Positions 18,170-27,182 are shown, counted from the stretch's first letter. The stretch is 64,000 bases of DNA from Bradyrhizobium quebecense (GCF_013373795.3 NZ_CP088022.1:7812001-7876000); one strand, 5' to 3'. Notes: generated from the letters alone by a model not told the origin. Made by a program: numbers and translations.

Positions 18170-19234
18170 TCAGGTCGTCTTGAAGCGCAGCATGCCGTCG
18201 TCGTGCATTTCGGCCGTCAGGCGGCCCTCGACCAGCATGTAATTGACGTGGGCGACCAGTTCGCCGGCGGCGAAGCCCATCTGGTGCTCGTCCAGCACGT
18301 GCTTGTGGAACACCACCGGGACCAGTTCCTTGGAGGTCTGCGGCACCTCGCGGCAGGCCTCGGCGATCAGCCGGCAGCGCTCCTCATGGTGATCGGCGAG
18401 CTGCTTGATCCGGGTCTTCAGCCCATAGAACGGCACGCCGTGGCCGGGCAGCACCATCACGTCATAGGGCAGGGTGGTGGTCAGGCTGGCCAGCGAGGCC
18501 AGATTTTCGCCGAGCGAGTTCTGCTCCGGCTCGACCGCCCAGACGCTGACATTGGGCGAGATCTTGCTCAGCACCTGGTCGGCGGACAGGAACAGCTTGT
18601 CGGCCGCGCAATACAGCATCACCTGGTCGAGCGCGTGTCCGCCGCCGGTGATCACCTTGAAGCGCCGCGTGCCGATCACGACCTCGTCGCCATGGGTGAG
18701 GCGGTGGTACGACGGCGGCAGCACCGACACGCGCTTCAGGTAGTCCTGGCCCCGGCCGAGCAGCTTCTCGGTCAGGTCTTCGTCCATGCCGTGGCGGCGG
18801 AAGAACAGCCGCTGCGCGTTGCGCCGTTCCTCGGTGCCGCGGTTCTGGTGGTAGACCGATTGCAGATATTCGACCTGCGACATGAACAGCGGGCAGTCGA
18901 AGCGCTCGGTGATCCAGCCGGCGAGACCGACATGGTCGGGATGCGAATGCGTCACGATCAGCCGCCTGACCTTGACGTGCTTCAGCGGGCCCTCGAACAG
19001 CGTGGTCCAGGCCGCGATCGATTCCTCATTGCCGAAGCCGGCATCCACCATGGTCCAGCCGTCGCCGTCGGCGAGCAGATAGATGTTCACATGGTTGAGG
19101 CGGAACGGCAGCTTCAGCCGCGCCCACAGCACGCCGGGAGCCACCTCCACGACCTGGTCGTGGCCGGGATGGTTCTCCCAGGGGTATCGCAATGCCTCCG
19201 CCGAAGAGGGAAGGCTGTCGGTCTTCGTATGCAT
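18170..19234 (-). CDS. MBL-fold metallo-hydrolase
   Basis: 354 residues of the metallo-beta-lactamase fold. The metal motif THSHPDHVG (HxHxDH) is intact. Further ligands are in GGGHALDQ, the Asp in FLSADQVL, and the His in LPGHGVPF. A C-terminal helical region of about 100 residues (LADHHEERCRLI) resembles that of LACTB2/glyoxalase-II-like hydrolases. Probably a thioester or phosphodiester hydrolase; substrate unknown. Same strand as hemA, but separated by 183 bases and the FixK box, so a separate transcript is likely. Confidence 0.88.
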   Translation of the reverse strand: MHTKTDSLPSSAEALRYPWENHPGHDQVVEVAPGVLWARLKLPFRLNHVNIYLLADGDGWTMVDAGFGNEESIAAWTTLFEGPLKHVKVRRLIVTHSHPDHVGLAGWITERFDCPLFMSQVEYLQSVYHQNRGTEERRNAQRLFFRRHGMDEDLTEKLLGRGQDYLKRVSVLPPSYHRLTHGDEVVIGTRRFKVITGGGHALDQVMLYCAADKLFLSADQVLSKISPNVSVWAVEPEQNSLGENLASLASLTTTLPYDVMVLPGHGVPFYGLKTRIKQLADHHEERCRLIAEACREVPQTSKELVPVVFHKHVLDEHQMGFAAGELVAHVNYMLVEGRLTAEMHDDGMLRFKTT

Positions 19235-19321
19235 GCTACCGACTTAGCGGGACCCGGGCCGCCGCGCCAGCCGAAAAATCAGATAGTCGTCCGGAGAATG
19301 GGGTGGAATTGCACCCGAATT

Positions 19322-19349
19322 CCGTAGCCCGGATCAAGCCGGGCTACGG
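19322..19349. repeat. Hairpin repeat downstream of chemoreceptor gene
   Basis: An 11-bp inverted repeat, ccgtagcccgg..ccgggctacgg, 18 bases past the chemoreceptor stop. No T-run follows on either strand. A related tcgtagcccggat string is at about 37010. It could serve as a weak terminator or mRNA stabiliser. Confidence 0.55.
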
Positions 19350-19366
19350 ATCGCACAGAGGCGTTG

Positions 19367-21511
19367 CTAAGCGGCGCGGATGTTCGACAGGAAGCCGTCG
19401 ATCTCGGAGCGCAGCACGTCGGCCTCGCGGCGCAGCGCGTCCGAGGCGCTGAGTACTTCGCCGGCCGCGGCGCCGGCCTCGGCCGAGGCGGTCGAGACGC
19501 CGACGATGTTGCTCGACACCTCGCTGGTGCCGCCGGCGGCATGCTGGATGTTGCGGGCGATCTCGCGGGTCGCCGCGCCCTGCTCCTCGACCGCGGCGGC
19601 GATCGCTGTGGTGACGTCGTTGATCTCGCCGATCGTGCTCGAGATGTTGCGGATCGCGGTGACCGCCGTCGTCGTCACCTCCTGCATGCTGACGATCTGC
19701 TGGCGGATTTCCTCGGTCGCCTTGGCGGTCTGGCTCGCCAGGTTCTTCACCTCGGAGGCGACGACGGCAAAGCCGCGGCCGGCTTCGCCGGCGCGCGCCG
19801 CCTCGATGGTGGCGTTGAGCGCGAGCAGATTTGTCTGCGAGGCGATGGTCTGGATCAGGTCGACCACGACGCTGATCCGTGCGGCGTTATCGGCAAGCCC
19901 CTGCATGGTGGTGTCGGTGGCGCTGGCTTCCTCGACCGCCTTGCGGGCGATCTCCGCCGAGGTGACGACCTGGCGGCCGATCTCGGAGATCGACGACGAC
20001 AACTCCTCGGTGCCGGCCGACACCGTCTGCACGTTGACCGAGGTTTCCTCGGCAGCCGAGGCGACCGCGTTGACCAATGCGCTCGACTGGTCGGCGGTCG
20101 CCGACATGCTCTGCGCGGTCGACTGCATCGAGTTCGCCGCGCTCTGCAGGCTGCCGAGCGCGGTGCGGACCGTCGATTCGAACGTTGCGATCTGCTTCTC
20201 CATGCGCGAGGCGCGCTCGGCCTTGGCCGAGCGGTCCTTGTTCTGGTTCTCGGTGAGCTCGCGGCCCTCGATCATGCTCTCGCGGAACACCTGCAGCGAG
20301 TCGGCCATGACGGCGATCTCGTCGCGCTGACGGCTCTGCGGGATCTCGGTGTCGAGGTCGCCGTCGGACAACAGCTGCATCGAGCGCTGCAGGCCGCGGA
20401 TGCGGCGCAGGATGTTGCGTCCGACATAGAGCCAGACGAACAGGAACGAGCCGACCAGCGTCAGCGCGCCGAGCCCGATCATCACCGTGGTTGCGAGCGA
20501 GATCTGCTGCCGCGCCTGGAAGGTCGAAGAGTCGGTTTCCTTCTGCACGGCGTCGACCAACTGCTGGACGCTGATGCCGAGCCCGACATTGAGCTTGCGG
20601 GTCTCTTCCAGGATGGTCTGGCCGTAATCGATCGAGTCGAGCTCCTTCTGGCGAATCTTGAACACGCCGGTCTTGCCTTCGCCAAGCACCAGAAGCTTCT
20701 GCGCGGTGTCGCGCACGGCAACGATCGCCGGATTGTTCGGCAGATCCTCTAGGTTGGACTTGATCCGCTCGCGTCCTTTCTTGAACTCCGCCTCGATCGC
20801 ATCGAGCGTCTCGCTGGAATTGGCCGACAGCGCCGCGGTCATGTCGGCCGCCATCAGATTGCCGATGGACAGCACGTTGCTGATCTGACCGACGGTGCGG
20901 GCCGCTTCCGTGGCATCGTCCGCGGAGACTTCGGCCACGGCGAGGATGGCGTTGAGCCGGGTCTGCGCGTCGAGCATCGCCGGACCGGCGGCGGATGCGA
21001 AGGCCCCCTGCGCCTTGCGCAGCGCGTTGTACTGCTTGTCGCGCAGTGCGCCGACGTCGAGCCGCTCATGCGCGGCGGAGATCAGGCTCTTGGTCGCCTC
21101 GTCGGTGTTCTTGACGTTCTCCTGCAGCGCGCTGACGACGGACTTGTCGGCGCCGAGTTCGATGATCTCGCCAAGCTTGGCATTGGTTTGCTGCGCGACC
21201 TCCTGCACCTTCTTGGTGCGATCGTTGAGCGCGTCCTCGCTCTGCACGGCGAGCAGGCCGGGCCCCTGGGCTGCGAGCGAGGCGCTTTGCGCGGAAAGCT
21301 GCAGGCTCGCGGCGAGCCGCGGAATGTCGCGGCCAGAGAGATCGCTCATGGTGCCGCCGAGCTGATGCAGCACGATGCCGGCGCCTGCGCTGATCACGAG
21401 CGCCATGCCTGCGATCACGGCGAATGCCGCGAACAGGCTGCCCCTGACCCCCATCTGCGGAAGGCGGATACGCTTGAGATTTGGTTTGCCGAGCTTGAAC
21501 CGAAACGCCAT
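19367..21511 (-). CDS. Methyl-accepting chemotaxis protein
   Basis: 714 residues. Short basic N-terminus; first membrane helix ([18 protein letters not shown]); helical periplasmic sensing domain of about 300 residues; second membrane helix; HAMP ([22 protein letters not shown]); then the cytoplasmic signalling domain. The highly conserved hairpin tip is around [20 protein letters not shown]. The start at 21511 is chosen because gggggta precedes it and the product begins directly with a typical N-terminus. The in-frame ATG at 21727 would add 72 residues without membrane or domain character. Ligand unknown. Confidence 0.92.
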   Translation of the reverse strand: MAFRFKLGKPNLKRIRLPQMGVRGSLFAAFAVIAGMALVISAGAGIVLHQLGGTMSDLSGRDIPRLAASLQLSAQSASLAAQGPGLLAVQSEDALNDRTKKVQEVAQQTNAKLGEIIELGADKSVVSALQENVKNTDEATKSLISAAHERLDVGALRDKQYNALRKAQGAFASAAGPAMLDAQTRLNAILAVAEVSADDATEAARTVGQISNVLSIGNLMAADMTAALSANSSETLDAIEAEFKKGRERIKSNLEDLPNNPAIVAVRDTAQKLLVLGEGKTGVFKIRQKELDSIDYGQTILEETRKLNVGLGISVQQLVDAVQKETDSSTFQARQQISLATTVMIGLGALTLVGSFLFVWLYVGRNILRRIRGLQRSMQLLSDGDLDTEIPQSRQRDEIAVMADSLQVFRESMIEGRELTENQNKDRSAKAERASRMEKQIATFESTVRTALGSLQSAANSMQSTAQSMSATADQSSALVNAVASAAEETSVNVQTVSAGTEELSSSISEIGRQVVTSAEIARKAVEEASATDTTMQGLADNAARISVVVDLIQTIASQTNLLALNATIEAARAGEAGRGFAVVASEVKNLASQTAKATEEIRQQIVSMQEVTTTAVTAIRNISSTIGEINDVTTAIAAAVEEQGAATREIARNIQHAAGGTSEVSSNIVGVSTASAEAGAAAGEVLSASDALRREADVLRSEIDGFLSNIRAA

Positions 21512-21700
21512 TGCCCCCGTACCCCCCTGGCCCACTAGCTTGGCCACTACTCTTGGATGTTTCCCCGGCGCGGGAGTATCAATGCGGCGGGTTAACAAAA
21601 TCGGGAAAATTGCGACGATCTGCGGGATTTTTCGGGGCTGCTGCGTGTCGGCGCCGTGTTGGTTCGCTGTGCGGAATCGATGCGCGCGATCGGACGCAAA

Positions 21701-21722
21701 AAGGCCGGCGTGAGCCGGCCTT
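21701..21722 (-). terminator. Rho-independent terminator of the porin gene
   Basis: A 9-bp perfect stem (aaggccggc, loop of four, complement). On the minus strand it is followed by tttttgcg, 30 bases past the porin stop. Confidence 0.88.
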
Positions 21723-21751
21723 TCCACTCTCGGTTGTGGTGGTCGGTAACC

Positions 21752-22498
21752 TCAGTAGCGCCCGTAAGCGGGACCGCCGAGGTTGCCGAGGTTGAAGCGG
21801 TAGTTGAGGCCCGCCTTCACCGTGTGCTCGTCATTGTGGAAGCTGCCGACCGGCACCAGCGCGCCCGGTGCGGTAAAGCGGCTGTCGCCGAAGTCGTAGT
21901 ACTGGTACTCGACCTTGGCCGACCAGTTCGGCGCGAACATGTATTCGGCGCCGCCGCCGATGGTCCAGCCGTTGCTGTGGTTGTCGCTGAGCGCGAAGGG
22001 TACCTGCGCGCCGCCCAGCGTTACCGTTTCGTTGTTGTCGGAATAGGCGTAACCGCCCTTCACATAGATCAGGCCCGGGCCCCAAGTGTAGCCGACCCGG
22101 CCGGTGATCGAGGCGATACCGCGCTGGTTGTTGTTGTAGACGTAACCGCCCGGGAAGATCGCGTTGAGCTGGTGGCCGCCGACCCAGGAATACTGGCCTT
22201 CGAGGCCGATCACCCACATCGGCGACAGCTGCCAGTCGTAGCCGCCCTGGACGCCGCCCATGAAGCGGGCGCTGGAGTCCGACAGCGCGAGGCCGTTGAA
22301 CGTGTTGTTCTGCGAGAACACGCCGCCGAGATGGCCGCCGAGATAGAAGCCGGTCCAGTTGTAGAGCGGCGCGGCGTAAACAGGCGCGGGCGCCTTCTGG
22401 TAATAGCCACGGGAGCCGAGGTCGGCGGCCTGGGCGGTCGCGCCAAAGGCAGCGACGGCAACAGCTGCGGCTGCGGTTGCGAGCAGGAACTTCTTCAT
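21752..22498 (-). CDS. Omp25/Omp31-type outer-membrane beta-barrel protein
   Basis: 248 residues. Signal peptide MKKFLLATAAAAVAVAAFG..AQA is followed by a short tether (DLGSRGYYQKAPAPVYAAP) and the family's start-of-barrel block YNWTGFYLGGHLGG. Alternating aromatic strands follow to the terminal aromatic residue (AYGRY). This is the Rhizobiales porin-like family used for envelope stability and uptake of small solutes. The start at 22498 is defined by the signal peptide and an upstream ggag; the in-frame ATG at 22549 is rejected. Confidence 0.92.
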   Translation of the reverse strand: MKKFLLATAAAAVAVAAFGATAQAADLGSRGYYQKAPAPVYAAPLYNWTGFYLGGHLGGVFSQNNTFNGLALSDSSARFMGGVQGGYDWQLSPMWVIGLEGQYSWVGGHQLNAIFPGGYVYNNNQRGIASITGRVGYTWGPGLIYVKGGYAYSDNNETVTLGGAQVPFALSDNHSNGWTIGGGAEYMFAPNWSAKVEYQYYDFGDSRFTAPGALVPVGSFHNDEHTVKAGLNYRFNLGNLGGPAYGRY

Positions 22499-22725
22499 AG
22501 GGCAGTCTCCGGACAAGTCATGAGGCGCGGCGTGAATGGCGCCATCCATGGCGATGCGTTAGACCGCATTTGAATAAAATGCTGTCACCGAAAGACGACT
22601 TGGAGCGTTAAGTCGCGGGCGTTGCGGCGAAACGTTTTGTTGTGCCTAACGAACGCTTAAGCGGGAATGACGGAAGGCTTAACGGGCCGCGCGCGACGTG
22701 CTGCTTCCGTTAACCAAGCCGTCTG

Positions 22726-23088
22726 CTAGTCCAATCGCTTGCGCACGTCGTCGCGCATCTGCTCGCGGAACGCCTGGCGGCGCGCGGCGCGGTCCTTGAC
22801 CGGAACGTCGTGGCGATCGAACACGTCGAACTTCTCCAGGATCGGATAGTGCTCGCTCGCCATCGCCAGCACGCGCAGCAGCGCGGCGACCTTCGGGGTC
22901 GGGCCGGTGACTTCCCACTTGCGGAGCTTTTCGGCGCCGCCGGCCGCCGGCAACCCGCACAGCTTCGCCATGTCCGCCGCCGTCAGCTTTCGGCCGAGTG
23001 CCTCGCCGAGATGTTCGCGCAGTTTCTTCAGTTCTGGGCCAGTCACTCTTGGGTCCGTTCCGCGACTTTGAAGTGTGAAGTGAGTCAC
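22726..23088 (-). CDS. Probable XRE-like helix-turn-helix protein
   Basis: 120 residues. The segment TGPELKKLREHLGEALGRKLTAADMAKLCGL and the following KLRKWEVTGPTP have the look of a phage-repressor-like HTH with the 'WE..G..P' end-of-domain motif of XRE proteins. The C-terminal half is charged (KDRAARRQAFREQMRDDVRKR). Probably a small DNA-binding regulator; target unknown. Monocistronic and oriented toward the porin gene. Confidence 0.65.
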   Translation of the reverse strand: MTHFTLQSRGTDPRVTGPELKKLREHLGEALGRKLTAADMAKLCGLPAAGGAEKLRKWEVTGPTPKVAALLRVLAMASEHYPILEKFDVFDRHDVPVKDRAARRQAFREQMRDDVRKRLD

Positions 23089-23135
23089 ATGACGTGATCG
23101 AGGCGCAGGTTATACGCCGCGCATGCGACTTCTAG

Positions 23136-23231
23136 AGCCCTTTCCGTTTCGATTGAATCGGAACGTGGCTTTAGATTCTTGTTTTGACGCGTTTTCTTCA
23201 CGCGAACCGGTACCCACTTCGCTCGAAAACG
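23136..23231. repeat. RPE-like 95-bp palindromic repeat (intergenic copy)
   Basis: Read on the minus strand this segment runs from gcgttttcgagcgaag through ttcgcgtgaaga and ttccgattcaatcg to acggaaagggc. The same four blocks in the same spacing occur inside the DEAD-box helicase gene at 61338-61431. It lies just upstream of the 41-residue membrane protein gene. Confidence 0.75.
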
Positions 23232-23250
23232 CTTCTCGAAGGAAACCGTC

Positions 23251-23376
23251 ATGCATGGCATCATCGAAAGCCTGAGCCCCGAACACGGACAGATCGATTG
23301 GAAATGGGTCGGCAGTGTGTTCGCGTTCTACGTGGTGCTGATGATCGGCGGGGCGGGCCTGCTGCTCGCGCATTGA
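23251..23376 (+). CDS. Small single-span membrane protein (41 aa)
   Basis: ATG at 23251 preceded by gaaggaaacc. The product has a polar N-terminal half (MHGIIESLSPEHGQIDWKWV) and one membrane helix (FAFYVVLMIGGAGLLLAH). I do not recognise a family. A good ribosome-binding site, balanced codon choice and a clean hydrophobic helix argue that it is real. It lies directly after a palindromic repeat, whose edge may provide leader sequence. Confidence 0.6.
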   Translation: MHGIIESLSPEHGQIDWKWVGSVFAFYVVLMIGGAGLLLAH

Positions 23377-23397
23377 TGCGATGTGCTTGGGACAGGC

Positions 23398-23546
23398 TGT
23401 TATTCGGCGCACGGTTTGCCCCCGATCGGCGCCGAAGGTTGACCCCCGGACAACCCAGCCGAACTCCTTGAACCATCACCCAAATGTTCATCACGTATAG
23501 GGTCAATGTTGTAAGCCGATGGGGGCCAAAGTTCGCGCTTATTTAC
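23398..23546. mobile_element. IS-end-like remnant, copy A
   Basis: About 149 bases starting tgttattcggcgcacggttt and ending cgcttatttac, matching copy B at 26908-27046 with a few indels. The start has two spaced ttgaccc-type units, which resembles the multi-repeat ends of IS21-family elements; that family guess is inference. No transposase remains. The two copies are direct repeats flanking an accessory block of about 3.4 kb. Confidence 0.6.
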
Positions 23547-23672
23547 ACATCGCGATCGACGGGACATTCTACCTTACGACAAGTCGTGAGTATTGATCGG
23601 CGGTAACCGCCGCGAAAAGTAGCAGTCTGCCTGACGTTCATTGATAAGCGGCCGCAGCTGTAGACTCGGGTT

Positions 23673-23709
23673 AAGGCGAAGCAATCGATCTTCAAACGTG
23701 CTTCGCCTT
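23673..23709. terminator. Hairpin downstream of flavin reductase gene
   Basis: A perfect 11-bp inverted repeat, aaggcgaagca..tgcttcgcctt, with a 15-base loop, 76 bases past the flavin reductase stop. There is no T-run, so termination is only possible, not shown. The rest of 23547-23784 shows nothing recognisable. Confidence 0.4.
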
Positions 23710-23784
23710 GAGCCAATGCAGTTGCCGGCGATGCAACAGTAACAGCTACGCCAAGTGTCTTTACGCGAAGCCTCGAATTTCTAC

Positions 23785-24438
23785 CTAAGATCCATGAAAA
23801 GCTGGATGACTGCTTCCGGGTGGACGTTCCATTTCAAACACCCGGTCCTGCGTGACCTCTACGTAGTCTCCACCCCGCCCAGATCTCAATATTGGGTTTG
23901 CGAGCGCCGTCTGATAAACGCCATCCTTGATAAGGGATTTGTCGATGTAAACTGCCACAACCTCCCCCAAGACCAGCCACCCCTGCACCTTCTCGCCTCT
24001 GGCGTTCTTAAACTGGACAATTTCAGTGACCTTGCATTCCATGGCAGCTCGACTTTCACGAACTCGGGGCACTTTGACGTGCCGGCTTGCCGCAGTCGCC
24101 AGCCCGGCAACGTCGAACTCACTCACACCGTGCGGGACAGGTGCCGCCGTCCTGTTCATCTGATCACCAAGATCTTTGGTCACGAGATTCCAGACAAATT
24201 CGCCCGTTTCTGAGACATTCTTGACGCTGTCTTTCCAAGCGATGGATGCAAAGCCCAAGATCGGCGGGTCGTAGTTGAAGGCATTAAAAAAGCTGTACGG
24301 CGCCAAATTAAGTTGCCCACTCTTGCTCTGAGATGAGATCCAGCCGATCGGGCGCGGCGCAATGATTGCGTTGAAAGGATTATGTCTCAGACCATGACCT
24401 TGCGACGGTTCATAGTAATGAATATTTTCGAGATTCAT
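23785..24438 (-). CDS. Flavin reductase (DIM6/NTAB) family protein
   Basis: 217 residues. The N-terminal block YYEPSQGHGLRHNPFNAIIAPRPIGWISS is typical of FMN-binding split-barrel flavin reductases of the DIM6/NTAB group, and NLAPYSFFNAF is the next conserved block. Likely reduces or binds FMN, perhaps for a partner oxygenase not present here. I start at the ATG at 24438; an in-frame ATG at 24492 adds 18 residues not typical of the family. GC is visibly lower than in the core genes around it, consistent with acquisition. It lies in the patch between the two IS-end-like repeats. Confidence 0.82.
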   Translation of the reverse strand: MNLENIHYYEPSQGHGLRHNPFNAIIAPRPIGWISSQSKSGQLNLAPYSFFNAFNYDPPILGFASIAWKDSVKNVSETGEFVWNLVTKDLGDQMNRTAAPVPHGVSEFDVAGLATAASRHVKVPRVRESRAAMECKVTEIVQFKNARGEKVQGWLVLGEVVAVYIDKSLIKDGVYQTALANPILRSGRGGDYVEVTQDRVFEMERPPGSSHPAFHGS

Positions 24439-24564
24439 GGTTTCTGGCCCTGTGTGAAATTGGAAATGACCGATGGGGGTGAGATCATCCATGCTTCAAG
24501 CTGTAAGAACGCATTGTGCTGACGTCACCAAGAGCATCGCCGAGAGCAAGTTATGCTCGAGCGT

Positions 24565-25008
24565 TCATACCTTTTCAGCCTCCTTCGCAGTGTGAGTGCT
24601 GGCCCAAAGAGATCCAGGGTTGGTCCGATCGGGATAGAGTGCAAGCATCCGGTCATAAAGCTGCCGAGCCGTCTCGCTCTCATTGTTGAGTTCATCGAAG
24701 TCGCGAATGTACTGGCGCGTCGCGTCGATGTGGCTCGGGCTGTTGTCGGGATCGAGCGGACTTTGGCCCACGACGACCGCGGTCGGATTTAGCGCAGCGA
24801 TTTTGTCGATGGCCGCGAGCCAGGCCTGCCGACCATTTTGCCCAGCCTCCGCGAGATAAGGATGGGTCTCGTTGTAGCTTGTAGAGCCGCCGAAGCCGTG
24901 GGCCATCGTCACTGCCGGATGAGTTCCCCTCCCATCGGGTACGAACAGCCAACCGTGAAGGGAAACGCCGCCCTCCGCCGGAACGGCAACATCGAGCTTG
25001 CTAGTCAT
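24565..25008 (-). pseudogene. Chimeric remnant: alpha/beta hydrolase start joined to MBL-hydrolase end
   Basis: 147 residues made of two unrelated pieces. Residues 1-42 (VSLHGWLFVPDGRGTHPAVTMAHGFGG) are the start of an alpha/beta hydrolase (dienelactone-hydrolase/X-Pro-peptidase-like), ending just after the HGFGG oxyanion loop. Residues from about 46 on (YNETHPYLAEAGQ..ID.IAALNP..VV, DATRQYIRDFD, YPDRTNPGSLW) are the C-terminal third of an MBL-fold hydrolase. Neither piece retains its catalytic residues. It is most simply a deletion junction between two neighbouring genes that happened to stay in frame. It may still be translated. Confidence 0.75.
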
Positions 25009-25080
25009 GGAGCACCGCTTATGTCATAGGACTTGCAACATCGTTTGGGGCTTCCCCTAAACTGGCTCCTTCTCTTTGAT

Positions 25081-25965
25081 CTACTTCCGAAACTTCGAGA
25101 TGTTTTCGCTCAACCAGTCCGCGGCAGACCGCGGTGCGTGGCCCGTCAAATTTTCAACCGTTGACGTCGTTTCAGCGAGCGCCGAATCGCGGAAAAGACG
25201 ATCCAGCCCGACCAGCAAGTCAGCCACAAATTCATTCAGTCCCGAGGCGAGCAGTTTTTCGCGTTGCTCTGCGGCGCTTCGCTGCTGATATGTGACGGTC
25301 CGACCAAGTAGTTTCGATATTTCTTCGGCGATCTCTGGCATGCTCACCGCCCGTGGGCCGGTCAGGTGACAGGCGCGCTGAGCAGTCGGGTGTGCGTCGT
25401 CCAGAAGAGCAGCGCGCGCGACGTCCGCAACGTCGCGCGTGTCGATCAAATTAACCAGTCCATCGCCCGCCGCGCCGCCCCATGAGTCATCGGCAACTTG
25501 AGCGCCCGCCCGTGCCAGGACATCGACGAAGGTTGATGGACGCAAAACCGTGTAGCCGATGTCGAGAGTCGCGAGATGCGCCTCAATTTGCATGTGCCAG
25601 TCCATCGGATGCAACCGAGAGGGCGGACCCATCGCGGACAATTTTACGATGTGACCGACACCTGCGCCGACAGCTGCATCGATCAGTGCAATCTCGTTGC
25701 CGACTTGCCGAGGTGAGGTGCCGTGGGCAAGAAAAAGCCGATCGGTGCCACGCAAGGCGTCCTTGAGACTAGACGGCACATCGAAGTCTACCACCGCAAG
25801 AGAAACATCGGAGGGAACGCGTTGTACGTCCGGATTCCGGGTCAGCGCCACCAAATCAAGAGGTTCGGATACCAGGCTTGCGATGAGGGCTGAGCCAACG
25901 CGTCCTGTGGCGCCGGCGACGGCGATGCGGGGGCGACCGTCGTTGGTCCCTGAGGATTTGAGCAT
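25081..25965 (-). CDS. NmrA-type NAD(P)-binding oxidoreductase
   Basis: 294 residues. Rossmann motif IAVAGATGRVGSALI (GxxGxxG) near the start, followed by LVALTRNP and a weakly conserved active-site region lacking a clear YxxxK, as in atypical extended SDRs of the NmrA/HSCARG/QOR2 type. These often act as NADPH sensors or quinone reductases. It is transcribed divergently from the TetR gene across a 78-base gap carrying two palindromic operators, so it is the likely regulated target. Confidence 0.88.
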   Translation of the reverse strand: MLKSSGTNDGRPRIAVAGATGRVGSALIASLVSEPLDLVALTRNPDVQRVPSDVSLAVVDFDVPSSLKDALRGTDRLFLAHGTSPRQVGNEIALIDAAVGAGVGHIVKLSAMGPPSRLHPMDWHMQIEAHLATLDIGYTVLRPSTFVDVLARAGAQVADDSWGGAAGDGLVNLIDTRDVADVARAALLDDAHPTAQRACHLTGPRAVSMPEIAEEISKLLGRTVTYQQRSAAEQREKLLASGLNEFVADLLVGLDRLFRDSALAETTSTVENLTGHAPRSAADWLSENISKFRK

Positions 25966-25984
25966 TGAGTATCCTTTGGTATCT

Positions 25985-26023
25985 TGGACCGATCAGTCCA
26001 AGACTACTGGAACGATCGTTCCA
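25985..26023. promoter_or_regulatory. Two TetR-type operator palindromes
   Basis: Site 1 (25985-26000) is tggaccgatcagtcca, matching its own complement at 14 of 16 positions. Site 2 (26008-26023) is tggaacgatcgttcca, a perfect 16-bp palindrome. Both share the tgga..gatc..tcca frame and lie between the divergent NmrA-type and TetR genes, fitting autorepression and repression of the oxidoreductase. Confidence 0.8.
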
Positions 26024-26043
26024 ACATGTCAAGCGAGAATTCC

Positions 26044-26730
26044 ATGAGCGGAAAGCCCCAATTTGATGACAATGCCGTGATCAGCTCCGCGATGGAGATC
26101 TTCTGGCGCCATGGCTACGCAGCATCGTCGATCGATCAACTGACGACCGCGATGGGTCTGTCGCGCTCGAGCATGTACAAGCGGTTTCGGGACAAGGACG
26201 GTTTGTTCCAGGAGGTTCTTTCGACCTACGCCGAGCGCGTTCTGAAGCGGATGAATGCGGTCCAAGCCAGTACGAAGCGCCAGCAGCTTGAAGCTCTCTT
26301 TCACGAATTCCTGCCCAGAGAGGGCAAGACGGCGCGCCCCCCCGGCTGCATGCTCGTTCGATCCTGCACGGAAATGGCCGATCTGCCACCTGCGAGCCAA
26401 GCGGTCGCGCGGGAAGGTGTCTTGGGCCAGCGCGCCATCCTCAGCAAAATCTTGCGCGATGCGGTCGCCAGCGGAGAATTGGCCCCGTCTTCCGACGTCG
26501 CCGGTCTGTCGTGGCACTTCCTCGGCGTGTTGCAGGCCATGATGAACTTGCCGCAGGCCGGCGCCACGACCGGAGAGCTTCGCCGAGTTGTCGAACTTGC
26601 GATGCTGGCATGGCCATCGGCACCAGCCGCTGCGGCGCCTCAACGGTCTGGCAAACGGAGATCATCCAGCGCAAGGCCTGGCGAGGTCAGGATGCCGAGG
26701 CGCGCCGGCAGGAACGAAGACCGTTCATAA
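26044..26730 (+). CDS. TetR/AcrR family transcriptional regulator
   Basis: 228 residues. The N-terminal HTH is clear: AVISSAMEIFWRHGYAASSIDQLTTAMGLSRSSMYKRFRDKDGLF. A C-terminal ligand/dimer domain of TetR_C type follows. I prefer the ATG at 26044 to that at 26026, because the latter lies two bases after an operator palindrome with no room for a ribosome-binding site. The last about 40 residues (from APAAAAPQRSGKRR) are basic and of low complexity, probably read-through into foreign DNA after the original end was lost. It should repress itself and the divergent NmrA-type gene. Confidence 0.87.
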   Translation: MSGKPQFDDNAVISSAMEIFWRHGYAASSIDQLTTAMGLSRSSMYKRFRDKDGLFQEVLSTYAERVLKRMNAVQASTKRQQLEALFHEFLPREGKTARPPGCMLVRSCTEMADLPPASQAVAREGVLGQRAILSKILRDAVASGELAPSSDVAGLSWHFLGVLQAMMNLPQAGATTGELRRVVELAMLAWPSAPAAAAPQRSGKRRSSSARPGEVRMPRRAGRNEDRS

Positions 26731-26907
26731 GAGGACCCTTCACATCCGACCAGAAACGTCGGCGCCAAGCGCACGCCTCACGCGAGGGCAACTCGGATGC
26801 GTGCCCACTCCCAGGAAGCACCATCACCCTTGCTTGCTGGCAACGATCCAGCAAGCGTCTGCGCCTCTGACTTGAGCCCCCTTTCAGTTCAGTCTTCTGC
26901 GCCTGCG
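26731..26907. other. Short non-coding stretch before IS-end copy B
   Basis: 177 bases with no gene signal. It contains one small inverted repeat (ttgctggcaacgatccagcaa). Possibly degraded DNA from the event that built this patch. Confidence 0.35.
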
Positions 26908-27046
26908 TGTTATTCGGCGCACGGTTTGACCCCCGATCGGCGCCGAAAGTTGACCCAGCCAACACAGCCGAACTCCTTGAACCCATCACCCAAATGTTCA
27001 TCACCTATGGGGTGCCGATGGGGGCCAAAGTTCGGCGCTTATTTAC
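26908..27046. mobile_element. IS-end-like remnant, copy B
   Basis: About 139 bases, direct copy of 23398-23546: starts tgttattcggcgcacggttt, has cggtttgaccccc and aaagttgaccc units, and ends ggcgcttatttac. It ends 136 bases from the 3' end of tRNA-Thr. The copies differ by short indels (copy A has about 12 extra bases near its end), so the duplication is not recent. Confidence 0.6.
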
Positions 27047-27182
27047 GGACGCGGAATCGCGGGATGTTGGATCGGACGCGCTTGGACATTGAGCAGTTCA
27101 AGGAAACCATGGTCTGTGTGGCACTCTCGTGTGGGACTCACGACCGAATTTCCAATAGAATCAATGCATCCAATAGGAAAGG

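Noticed and set aside
23251..23506. Minus-strand frame over the small membrane protein and IS-end copy A
   Set aside because: It has a start inside the IS-like repeat and no sensible domain; the plus-strand 41-codon gene has a better ribosome site and a membrane helix.
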